The notes beneath the pieces are model-generated. The model did no database searches and was not told where the DNA came from. It was given only the letters and a program-made list of their open reading frames with translations. The position numbers and the translations under genes were made by a program. A stretch of 6,758 nt of DNA from Microcaldota archaeon (GTDB lineage: Archaea > Micrarchaeota > Micrarchaeia > Micrarchaeales > Micrarchaeaceae): positions 1 to 6,758 of the forward strand of contig DUIS01000084.1 of assembly GCA_013330215.1 (NCBI GenBank). Reading direction: 5' to 3'. Positions 1 through 5,307 of the stretch are shown piece by piece (position 1 is the stretch's first letter; every line of letters starts with the position of its first letter).

Positions 1-1001
1 GCGGCCAGCAGTTCAGCCTTGGCACCATAAAGCCTGACGCCTCGGCGAGCTTCGGCGCAGGGGTGCAGCCGTCACTCACAATAGCCAACGGCACCTACAA
101 CATAAGCGCAACAGTGACATACACTGCCCAATCGGGCAAATTCGTGAGCCAGAACACGACAATAGAGCTTGCATCGCTAATAAACTCACCGAACATAGTG
201 GCGAGCATAGCAAGCGCCTCTCCGACAAACCTATACACAGGAGGCAACCAGACGCTGCAGGTGCAGATCCAGAACATAGGGCTTGGAACGGCAAAGAACG
301 TCACAGCCAGGTTCCTTAACGCACCTGGAGTGAACGTTGGGAGCACATCCCAGTTCTTCATAGCCACGCTTCCGCCAAAGAACCTTACTACAGTATCGGT
401 GTACGTAAGCGCCACAAGGGGCGCTTCAAACATGAGCTCGCTCTCGCTGCCGGTATCGTTCAGGTACTACAGCTCCAACTATGCGCAGAACATCTCCACA
501 TTGCAGAACATCAGGCTGAACGTGCAGAATTCTGCGGTGTTCAACATAACCAGCGTAAGCGGCATGCTGACTGCAGGAGTAGCATACAAGCCGTTGACAT
601 TCGTAATAAAGAACACGGGCAACGAGGAGGCAGACCAGATATCGCTCAGCCTCCAGACGACCTTCCCGATAACGCCGGTTAATCCCAACATATACATAAA
701 CTCGCTTGCGCCGGGACAGTCGACAAACGCGACATTCTATGTTGGCGTCGACCCGGGAGGCAATGCGGGGAGCTACCCGATAACAGTCTTTGAGCAGTGG
801 CGGCAGAACAATGGCGCAGCAGACCAGGAGTTTTCGGGGTCTGTCGCATACTATGCAACTGTGAGCGGCTCATCGGGCAACACCTCCAGCTACGAGATAA
901 TAGGGGTCGTGGTCGTAATAGCGATCGCGGGCGTGGTAGTGTACAGAATGAGAAAGCGCAAGAAGGGCGCGAAGGGTAAGGAGGCGAAGGGAAAGGAATA
1001 A
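1..1001 (+). CDS. Surface/S-layer-like CARDB-type protein with C-terminal membrane anchor (5' partial)
   Basis: The reading frame is open to the left edge (first full codon at position 3), so the start lies outside and 332 residues are visible; the GTG at 63 is an internal valine. Visible residues about 67-175 and 180-288 form two beta-rich stretches, each with a hydrophobic strand followed by an N-x-G...A motif (QIQNIGLGTA and VIKNTGNEEA). This is the pattern of CARDB/NEW3 repeats in archaeal COG1361-type S-layer-related proteins. A hydrophobic segment at about 298-314 is followed by a Lys/Arg-rich tail, which predicts a membrane anchor with the ectodomain outside. The ectodomain has eleven N-x-S/T sequons, so heavy N-glycosylation is likely. 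By inference it is a cell-envelope protein; its ligand or partner cannot be told. Family level is fairly sure, exact function is not. The stop is TAA at 999-1001. Confidence 0.75.
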   Translation, partial: GQQFSLGTIKPDASASFGAGVQPSLTIANGTYNISATVTYTAQSGKFVSQNTTIELASLINSPNIVASIASASPTNLYTGGNQTLQVQIQNIGLGTAKNVTARFLNAPGVNVGSTSQFFIATLPPKNLTTVSVYVSATRGASNMSSLSLPVSFRYYSSNYAQNISTLQNIRLNVQNSAVFNITSVSGMLTAGVAYKPLTFVIKNTGNEEADQISLSLQTTFPITPVNPNIYINSLAPGQSTNATFYVGVDPGGNAGSYPITVFEQWRQNNGAADQEFSGSVAYYATVSGSSGNTSSYEIIGVVVVIAIAGVVVYRMRKRKKGAKGKEAKGKE

Positions 1002-1019
1002 ATTAGGATCATCCTAATT
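1001..1019. promoter_or_regulatory. Perfect 19-bp palindrome between surface-protein gene and next gene
   Basis: AATTAGGATCATCCTAATT is a perfect inverted repeat of two 9-base arms around a central C. It begins on the last base of the upstream stop codon and ends 8 bases before the ATG at 1028. A weak TATA-like ATAAATT (about 998-1004) overlaps its left edge. If that box is used, transcription would start about at the ATG and the palindrome would lie between box and start, a usual place for an archaeal repressor operator. It could instead be an RNA hairpin, but no T-run follows, so it is not a typical terminator. The sequence structure is certain; the role is inferred. Confidence 0.5.
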
Positions 1020-1027
1020 GGATACGG

Positions 1028-1930
1028 ATGGGTATGGCATTGAAGCTGCCTCTTGACAGGCTTGTCGATTCGGCGATGTCAAAGTACAATGTGCCGGAAT
1101 GGGTGCGGCCTTACGCCTACAAGTACGTGAGGAACAACCCGATAGGGTCAGTCAAGTTCGCGATAAGCCTTGTCGATACTAAGAGGAAGAAGGGGGAGGT
1201 CACGAAGGAGCGTGTGATGCTCCCGAATGGCAAGAGCTTCAAGGTAGAGTCGATACTCAAGGTGCTGAGCCTCTTCTTCTACGGCGAGGACGTGATAGCA
1301 CACATAGAGCGAGGCTGGGCGGACGTCTCGCGCGTGAAGAACGCGGAATACGAGAGGCGCTTTTCTGAGATGAGCGAACTCGACGCGAAATATGCGAGAG
1401 CGATAAAGAACCTTGCCGAAGGGCTTGGAGGTCGAGTGGGCGAACGGCAGGAATCGCTAGCCAGGACGTTCGACTACATAGCTGCGATGGAGGACTGGAA
1501 CGAGAGGGTCTTCGTCACAGGGCTTGTGCTGAGATATGCCTATGCGCGCACCTTCGGCTCCGTGTTCTACAAGGTATTCTACCCAGTAGCGCCGGAGTTC
1601 ATGAGGTCGTTCGGCAAGGCCTTCAGCAGCAAGAACAGGGGCGTGAACTGGGACACGGAGGAGGCGGAGAGGCTGGTGCGCAGCGGCACAATCGAAAGGG
1701 GGCGCGTGCTCGAGCTCGCAAGGGAGACGCTTGCAAGGATAATGTGGTCTGTTGACGCGAACATGAGGCTCGCGAAGGAGCTCAGCATGGAGAAGGAGGT
1801 GGCATTGCTATCAGAGGTGTCGGTTGCATACCCGTTCCACAGGCTCGAGGAGCTTGGCGTGGAGCTGGACGTCAAGGATGAGATAGAGACAGTCAGGGCA
1901 AGGTTCTCAAAGCTGAAATCAGGCAGATAG
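1028..1930 (+). CDS. Unrecognised helical 300-residue protein
   Basis: I do not recognise this protein. It is 300 residues, soluble in appearance, rich in Arg, Lys, Glu and aromatic residues, with no signal peptide or clear membrane span. Most of it reads as amphipathic helices: about 73-135, a long aromatic helix region at 147-200 (EDWNER at 155-160, then a Tyr/Phe-rich stretch to PVAPEF at 186-191), and helices at 209-260. The middle region loosely recalls ferritin-like or PaaC-like helical bundles, but the E-x-x-H metal-ligand pairs of that superfamily are absent (the only histidines are H92 and H271), so this is a weak lead only. Codon use (ATA, AGG, AAG) matches the core genes, so it looks native and expressed. 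The ATG at 1028 has no strong ribosome-binding site; a second ATG lies two codons on at 1034. The perfect palindrome at 1001-1019 sits directly upstream. Confidence 0.7.
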   Translation: MGMALKLPLDRLVDSAMSKYNVPEWVRPYAYKYVRNNPIGSVKFAISLVDTKRKKGEVTKERVMLPNGKSFKVESILKVLSLFFYGEDVIAHIERGWADVSRVKNAEYERRFSEMSELDAKYARAIKNLAEGLGGRVGERQESLARTFDYIAAMEDWNERVFVTGLVLRYAYARTFGSVFYKVFYPVAPEFMRSFGKAFSSKNRGVNWDTEEAERLVRSGTIERGRVLELARETLARIMWSVDANMRLAKELSMEKEVALLSEVSVAYPFHRLEELGVELDVKDEIETVRARFSKLKSGR

Positions 1931-1937
1931 CAATGCC

Positions 1938-1945
1938 TATATATT
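1938..1945 (+). promoter_or_regulatory. TATA box candidate for the HicA-like gene
   Basis: TATATATT begins 8 bases after the stop codon of the upstream gene. An archaeal TATA box sets transcription start about 24-28 bases downstream of its centre, here near 1965-1970. That is just before the ATG at 1978 and argues against the in-frame ATG at 1933, which lies upstream of the box. No transcript data are available. Confidence 0.5.
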
Positions 1946-1977
1946 CCTGCGCATCCGAATATTTACCAGTGATAGTT

Positions 1978-2256
1978 ATGGACGCGACCATTCAGGCCGA
2001 TGGCAGTACCAGCAGACACGTGCGTGGCGCTGGCGGAAGGAGACTCGGAAGCATGAGGATAGGCGAGGTCGGCAGGGTGCTTGATGTAATAGGTTTTGTT
2101 AGGAGCAGGGGAGGGGGGAACTCCGTTGTTTTTACAAAGGGCGCGGACGTAATCAGGCTTCCGAACCATGGAGGCAAGGAGATAAGCGCAGAAGCGATCA
2201 GGCATTTGCTAAGGCACGGCAACGTGACTGAGGAGCAGTTCCTTGCAAGCGAGTAA
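1978..2256 (+). CDS. HicA-like (YcfA family) small protein lacking the catalytic histidine
   Basis: The 92-residue product has a HicA/YcfA-like double-stranded-RNA-binding fold in its last 67 residues. It shows an N-terminal helix (MRIGEVGRVLDVIGF), a Gly-rich turn, a strand pair (SVVF...DVIRLP), then NHGGKEIS and a C-terminal helix ending NVTEEQFL, which parallels the family's PxHxxKE region and final helix. Active HicA toxins are mRNA interferases with a catalytic His in a GSH motif after the first helix. Here the matching stretch reads GGNSVVF, so that His is missing. No HicB antitoxin gene is adjacent, so a role as RNA-binding protein is more likely than toxin; this is inferred. The start was chosen from the TATA box at 1938. 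An alternative ATG at 2053, preceded by a GGAAGGAG-like stretch, would give a 67-residue protein of usual HicA length, and the ATG at 1933 seems too early. Confidence 0.6.
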   Translation: MDATIQADGSTSRHVRGAGGRRLGSMRIGEVGRVLDVIGFVRSRGGGNSVVFTKGADVIRLPNHGGKEISAEAIRHLLRHGNVTEEQFLASE

Positions 2257-2261
2257 ACCAG

Positions 2262-2273
2262 TTTGTTTTCTTT
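2262..2273 (+). terminator. T-rich terminator candidate after the HicA-like gene
   Basis: TTTGTTTTCTTT starts five bases after the TAA stop at 2254-2256. Archaeal RNA polymerase terminates at oligo-T tracts without needing a hairpin. A separate TATA box follows at 2302, consistent with Alba being its own transcription unit. Confidence 0.4.
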
Positions 2274-2301
2274 GCGGCTCGTGATGCGCAAATAGGTAAG
2301 C

Positions 2302-2309
2302 TATATATA
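2302..2309 (+). promoter_or_regulatory. TATA box candidate for alba
   Basis: TATATATA is the strongest TATA-like sequence in the window. It predicts a transcription start near 2330-2334, giving Alba a leader of roughly 55-60 bases to the ATG at 2390. The predicted start falls within the palindrome at 2324-2337. Confidence 0.6.
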
Positions 2310-2323
2310 CTTTAATCTGCAAA

Positions 2324-2337
2324 TGCTATCGATAGCA
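2324..2337. promoter_or_regulatory. Perfect 14-bp palindrome at the predicted alba transcription start
   Basis: TGCTATCGATAGCA is a perfect palindrome with no spacer, lying 15-28 bases downstream of the TATA box, right over the expected transcription start. Dimeric archaeal repressors often bind such sites and block polymerase. No regulator can be named from sequence. The symmetry is certain; the operator role is inferred. Confidence 0.45.
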
Positions 2338-2389
2338 GCATAAGGGATTGCAACATCGAATAATGCTAACTTTACAAAGACGTGATACC

Positions 2390-2701
2390 ATGACAAACGA
2401 GGAGATCAGAGCGGGCGTGACCGGGGAGGAAAAGATGGAGAACATTGTGTACATTGGCAGGAAGCCCACAATGAACTATGTGCTTGCGGTAGTCACCCAG
2501 TTCAACAACGGGATGCGCGAGGTGACGATAAAGGCAAGGGGCAACTCCATATCGAGGGCTGTCGATGTAAAGGAGATAGTCGTGAACAGGTTCCTTCCGG
2601 ACCTAAAGGAAAGGGGCATAAAGACATCTTCGGAAGAGCTTACGAACGAGGATGGCACGAAGTCGAAGGTAAGCGCGATACAGATAGTGCTTGCTAGATA
2701 G
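2390..2701 (+). CDS. alba: DNA/RNA-binding chromatin protein Alba
   Basis: Alba is an abundant dimeric archaeal chromatin protein that coats and bridges DNA and also binds RNA. This 103-residue product has the family core in order: [19 protein letters not shown] (20-38), KARG (48-51), [17 protein letters not shown] (54-70), and a final strand [11 protein letters not shown]. The K-K pair that contacts DNA in Sulfolobus Alba (K16/K17, K16 being the acetylation site) is R24-K25 here. The ATG at 2390 is preceded by GTGAT, a partial match to the archaeal Shine-Dalgarno sequence. A second start at 2435 (MENIVYIG, 88 residues) has a stronger GGGGAGG site five bases upstream and a length closer to short Albas such as those of Archaeoglobus, so the start is not settled. 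The gene has its own TATA box at 2302 and a T-rich terminator at 2705. Confidence 0.93.
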   Translation: MTNEEIRAGVTGEEKMENIVYIGRKPTMNYVLAVVTQFNNGMREVTIKARGNSISRAVDVKEIVVNRFLPDLKERGIKTSSEELTNEDGTKSKVSAIQIVLAR

Positions 2702-2704
2702 CGC

Positions 2705-2720
2705 TCTTCTTTTTTATTTT
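2705..2720 (+). terminator. T-rich transcription terminator of alba
   Basis: TCTTCTTTTTTATTTT begins four bases after the Alba stop codon. It is a typical archaeal oligo-T terminator and lies in the short spacer between convergent genes. Confidence 0.6.
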
Positions 2721-2748
2721 GCGTGGCCTCTCACATGGAGAGGCGCAA
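2719..2748. other. Hairpin in the convergent spacer
   Basis: GCCTCTC (2726-2732) pairs with GAGAGGC (2738-2744) around a 5-base loop ACATG. Below a 3-base bulge (GTG, 2723-2725), TTGC (2719-2722) pairs with GCAA (2745-2748). Only a short TTTT follows on the + strand and there is no T-run on the - strand exit. It may back up Alba termination, stabilise an mRNA 3' end, or separate the two convergent transcripts. Confidence 0.45.
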
Positions 2749-2765
2749 TTTTGTATATGTTACGG

Positions 2766-3101
2766 TTAGGGCTGCCGCTCTTCCGGGATATTTACGCCAT
2801 GAGCCTTCTGCAGTTCTGGGTGTCTCCTGTAAAAGCTGGTCAGCTCTTCAAAGCTGTGCACGCCAAAGTTTACGTACAGCCTCGCAAGCTGCGTGTCAAC
2901 GCTGCTTAAGCTTATGCCGAGCTCGTATGCAATCTCCTTCCTTATTTTCCCATGCACATACATGTCTATGATCTTTAGCTGGGTGGGCGTTGGGGGCTTT
3001 GGAATTACTTCGCGGTATGCAAACGGCCTTGCGCCTTCGTCCGTGGGCTGCTTGGCCTTGTCTCCATTTGGTCTGCGCTTGGTTTTCTCCGCCATGCCCA
3101 T
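2766..3101 (-). CDS. Small LuxR/GerE-type helix-turn-helix protein
   Basis: This 111-residue product has a basic, disordered-looking N-terminus (1-36) followed by a LuxR/GerE-like helix-turn-helix at about 37-92. PTPTQLKIIDMYVHGKI is helix 1, RKEIAYELGI the scaffold helix, and SLSSVDTQLARLYVNFGV the recognition helix. The order and spacing match the DNA-binding domain of LuxR-type regulators and resemble sigma region 4. No receiver or ligand-binding domain is attached. It starts only 7 bases after the aIF2-gamma stop codon on the same strand, so it is probably the last gene of the translation operon. By inference it binds DNA or RNA; its target is unknown. The ATG at 3101 and the in-frame ATG at 3095 are both possible; AAAGG abuts the first and would suit the second better in spacing. 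Confidence 0.7.
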   Translation of the reverse strand: MGMAEKTKRRPNGDKAKQPTDEGARPFAYREVIPKPPTPTQLKIIDMYVHGKIRKEIAYELGISLSSVDTQLARLYVNFGVHSFEELTSFYRRHPELQKAHGVNIPEERQP

Positions 3102-3108
3102 CCTTTGC

Positions 3109-4353
3109 TCATTTGGAGCCCTGCTGCGCGCCGAGCTGTCCGTAGCCTGTCAGGCGCCACCTGTGCCCTATGTTCCTCATAATCGCGACCTTCGTTCCCC
3201 TCTCCGCACTTATCGGGTGCTTGAGCTCTATTGTAAGGTTGTCCTTCTTGGATTTCTTCACATAGCCGAGCACAGTAGCAGTGCCCATACCCATGATGAG
3301 CGGCTCGTTCTCCTGCATGTGCTGCTCTGGTATGTCGTCGCGCTTGAGCTTGATGTACTTCATCGAGAACTCGCTTATCACTGCTGGCAGCTTCCCGGTG
3401 TGGCCCACCATGTTGCCCACAAGCCCGTCTGTCTTAGTGAATGTGGGGTCCACCTCTGTCGAGATTCCTATTAGCCCTCCCGGGATCGCATCCTCAATCT
3501 GCTCCGTGCCGTTCGTCATGCTCTTTATTATCGTTATTATAGGTTCGTACGTTTCCTTCTTCGACTTTCCGCCAAGCCTCATGCCAGGCCTTATCTCGAT
3601 TTCCTCGCCTATCTTGAAGCGCCCCTTCACTACCGCGCAGCCTATGACCCCTCCTGAGAGCTTTGTGGCGTCAGCGCCTGGCTTGTTCACGTCGAAAGAC
3701 CTTACCACATACATGATAGGGTCTGATTCGAGGTCCCTTTTGGGCAGCTGCATCTTTGCTATCATCTCTAGCACAACGTCAACGTTCACGCCAAGGTTCG
3801 GCATGACAGGGATTATTGGCGCGTTCTCTATTATGCTACCTTTTATGAATTTCCTTATCTGCGCCTCGTGCGCGAGCGCGGCCTCCCTCCCGACTATGTC
3901 TATCTTCGTCTGTACTATTATCACGTTCTTTATCCCTAGTATGTTTATTATCATCAGATGCTCCCTTGTCTGCGGCATTGGCGCCGGCTCGTTCGCGGCT
4001 ATTACGAAGAGTATCGCGTCTATGACGCTCGATCCCGCTATGGCGGTGGCCATGAGCGTCTCGTGGCCCGGCGCGTCCAGCATGGATATGCGCATCACCG
4101 GCTTTGGCGTGCCCTCGCAGCCGGTGCACTTGTCAAGAGTCGTGTAGGCGGAGGCGCCCTCGCACTTCTCGCATTTCTTTATTATCGCGTCCGCATAGCC
4201 GAGCTTTATGGTCATGTTCCTCTTTATGCTCTCGCTGTGCCTGTCGGTCCATGTGTTGGTTATGGCCCTTGTGAGGGAGGTCTTGCCGTGGTCTATGTGA
4301 CCCAGTGTCCCTATGTTAAGCGCGCTGTGCTTTGTTATGTCATCCAATTGCAT
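3109..4353 (-). CDS. Translation initiation factor aIF2, gamma subunit
   Basis: This GTPase core of the aIF2 heterotrimer carries initiator Met-tRNA to the small ribosomal subunit. The 414 residues cover the full family length. Visible in order: P-loop GHIDHGKT (18-25), switch 1 region KRNMTIKLGYAD (44-55), a zinc knuckle with C61, C64, C76 and C79, switch 2 DAPGHE (93-98), G4 TKID (149-152), then beta-barrel domains with RSFDVNKPG (218-226) and PGGLIGISTEVDP (291-303), which are diagnostic for aIF2-gamma over EF1A or SelB. Two guanine-binding motifs are unusual: G4 is TKID where the family has NKID, and the G5 SAL(H) motif is replaced by MPNL (184-187). Switch 1 has RN where RG is usual. The start ATG follows GGTG with a 2-base spacer (TA), 15 bases after the preceding stop. 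Function is confident. Confidence 0.95.
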   Translation of the reverse strand: MQLDDITKHSALNIGTLGHIDHGKTSLTRAITNTWTDRHSESIKRNMTIKLGYADAIIKKCEKCEGASAYTTLDKCTGCEGTPKPVMRISMLDAPGHETLMATAIAGSSVIDAILFVIAANEPAPMPQTREHLMIINILGIKNVIIVQTKIDIVGREAALAHEAQIRKFIKGSIIENAPIIPVMPNLGVNVDVVLEMIAKMQLPKRDLESDPIMYVVRSFDVNKPGADATKLSGGVIGCAVVKGRFKIGEEIEIRPGMRLGGKSKKETYEPIITIIKSMTNGTEQIEDAIPGGLIGISTEVDPTFTKTDGLVGNMVGHTGKLPAVISEFSMKYIKLKRDDIPEQHMQENEPLIMGMGTATVLGYVKKSKKDNLTIELKHPISAERGTKVAIMRNIGHRWRLTGYGQLGAQQGSK

Positions 4354-4368
4354 TACACCAGTTATGAA

Positions 4369-4806
4369 TTACATACGAGTCCATTCCATTCCAAGGCGCG
4401 GGCCGTCCTCATCCCCAAGAACAAGAGAGACAACTTCTACCTCGGTTTGGTTTAGGTAGTCTGCGGTTCCTACTCTATAAGCCAAAAGTATAAGTTTTTT
4501 GACGTCGCCTGCATTGATTCTCGTTTTTCCCGCTAATCGCAGTATGCGGGTGATGGTCGTTTCGTCTTCGGACTGTTGCGGCAGCAATCTTCTGCTAGAA
4601 GGTCTGATTGTAAGTCCGATTTCCGGGACCTCGTTGTCCGCAGCACCTATCCTATAGGATAAGGATATGAGTTGCTTAATATCGCCATCCCCGATTTCCA
4701 ATTTTTTTGCTATTTGCAGTGTGCGTGTAACAATAGCGTCGTCGGTTTCCGCCCGTAGCAGAAGGCTCTTTTTGTCGGGTTTGGCTGAAGTGCTTGCGGT
4801 TGTCAT
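4369..4806 (-). CDS. Unknown protein made of a duplicated ~36-residue module, inside the translation operon
   Basis: I recognise no family. The 145-residue product begins with a short polar tail and then carries two copies of one module, residues 22-57 and 81-116, identical at 18 of 36 aligned positions with no gap. Shared positions give T-R-x-L-x-x-A, then I-x-x-G-D-[IV]-K-x-L-I-x-L-x-Y-R-[IV]-G-x-A-D, which reads as two helices joined by a G-D turn. A linker (58-80) with SSRR separates the copies, and an acidic tail follows the second. No signal peptide, membrane span or cysteine is seen. The ATG at 4806 overlaps the S6e stop as ATGA, so translation is probably coupled; the longer in-frame opening from 4989 only runs through S6e in another frame. 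Lysine is mostly AAA, and TTA/TTG and CAA occur, unlike the AAG-rich neighbours, suggesting a newer or acquired gene. Role unknown, perhaps protein or RNA binding in translation. Confidence 0.75.
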   Translation of the reverse strand: MTTASTSAKPDKKSLLLRAETDDAIVTRTLQIAKKLEIGDGDIKQLISLSYRIGAADNEVPEIGLTIRPSSRRLLPQQSEDETTITRILRLAGKTRINAGDVKKLILLAYRVGTADYLNQTEVEVVSLVLGDEDGPRLGMEWTRM

Positions 4807-5219
4807 TTCTTCGCCTTTTCCTCCTTCTCCTCCTTCTTTGACTTCTTCTCCGGATTCTCGGGGAAGAGCTCTGCCACCGGCTTGCTCCCGTATTCGACTA
4901 TCACAGTGTTGACGAGCTCTGTGTCGTTCGCTATCATGCTGCCCCTTACGGTGCTCCTCTTCTTCTGACCCTTGTTCCTTCCGGACCATGCGACTGTGCG
5001 CAGAACCTTTGTCTTTACGGGGCCGACTATGCTCTTGTTCATCGGGAAGCCGCTCCTGTCGCTGCCCCCGGTTATCTTAAGCTTGTAGCCATCAAGACCC
5101 AGTATGTTCCCGTCTATCACGTCGTTTATCTTGTGGTTCAAGAGCAGCGCAGCCCTGTCATTGTCAAGCTGCATCTGCCCGCTCTTTCCTGTCTTTGGGT
5201 CAGAGTAAACTATCTTCAT
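4803..5219 (-). CDS. Ribosomal protein S6e
   Basis: S6e is a small-subunit ribosomal protein shared by archaea and eukaryotes. The 138-residue product shows SDPKTGKSGQ near the start, DGNILGLDGYKLKITGGSD (36-54) with GFPM (57-60), and KKRSTVRGSMI (86-96), all hallmarks of the family. The last 14 or so residues are a Lys/Glu low-complexity tail. The start at 5219 is set by GGTGA four bases upstream and by homology; an opening at 5249 would add ten unconserved residues. The stop codon overlaps the next start as ATGA. Downstream come the duplicated-module gene and aIF2-gamma; S6e and aIF2-gamma often sit side by side in archaea, so the middle gene looks like an insertion. Confidence 0.95.
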   Translation of the reverse strand: MKIVYSDPKTGKSGQMQLDNDRAALLLNHKINDVIDGNILGLDGYKLKITGGSDRSGFPMNKSIVGPVKTKVLRTVAWSGRNKGQKKRSTVRGSMIANDTELVNTVIVEYGSKPVAELFPENPEKKSKKEEKEEKAKK

Positions 5220-5223
5220 ATAT

Positions 5224-5228
5224 TCACC
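5224..5228 (-). promoter_or_regulatory. Ribosome-binding site of S6e
   Basis: GGTGA on the - strand, four bases before the ATG at 5219, matches the archaeal anti-Shine-Dalgarno. It supports 5219 over the upstream opening at 5249. Confidence 0.7.
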
Positions 5229-5243
5229 GCTAGCATTAGGTTG

Positions 5244-5285
5244 TAGCACTTATATCATTGAAATAGCATACTTATTAATTTTTGC
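5244..5285 (-). promoter_or_regulatory. Candidate promoter region of the S6e operon
   Basis: This AT-rich block in the 88-base gap before S6e has two weak TATA-like candidates on the - strand: AATTAATAAG (about 5271-5280) and GATATAA (about 5250-5256). The first would give a leader of about 30 bases including the ribosome-binding site; the second a very short one. Neither is a strong match, so S6e could instead be read from the upstream genes. Confidence 0.35.
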
Positions 5286-5307
5286 TTTGTGGCCTCTTTT
5301 TGGCGGA

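Noticed and set aside
1933..1977. Start of the HicA-like protein at the ATG at 1933
   Set aside because: It lies upstream of the TATA box at 1938, so the expected transcript would not contain it.
2353..2389. Upstream starts for Alba (TTG at 2348, ATG at 2363)
   Set aside because: They add residues not found in the Alba family, and the ATG at 2390 has a GTGAT match before it.
2893..3474. 193-residue + strand frame across the HTH and aIF2-gamma genes
   Set aside because: It is antisense to two genes with recognisable domains, and apparent hydrophobic segments come from the complementary strand.
3281..4147. 288-residue open frame on the + strand opposite aIF2-gamma
   Set aside because: It is antisense to a certain gene, its composition (Ser, Met, Pro, Ile rich) is an artefact of the opposite strand's codon bias, and no motif is seen.
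3958..4455. 165-residue + strand frame across the aIF2-gamma 5' end
   Set aside because: It is a shadow of aIF2-gamma and the duplicated-module gene, with no ribosome-binding site and biased composition.
4807..4989. N-terminal extension of the duplicated-module protein
   Set aside because: The extra 61 residues are low-complexity Glu/Arg/Gly read from the S6e gene in a different frame; the ATGA overlap start at 4806 is far more plausible.
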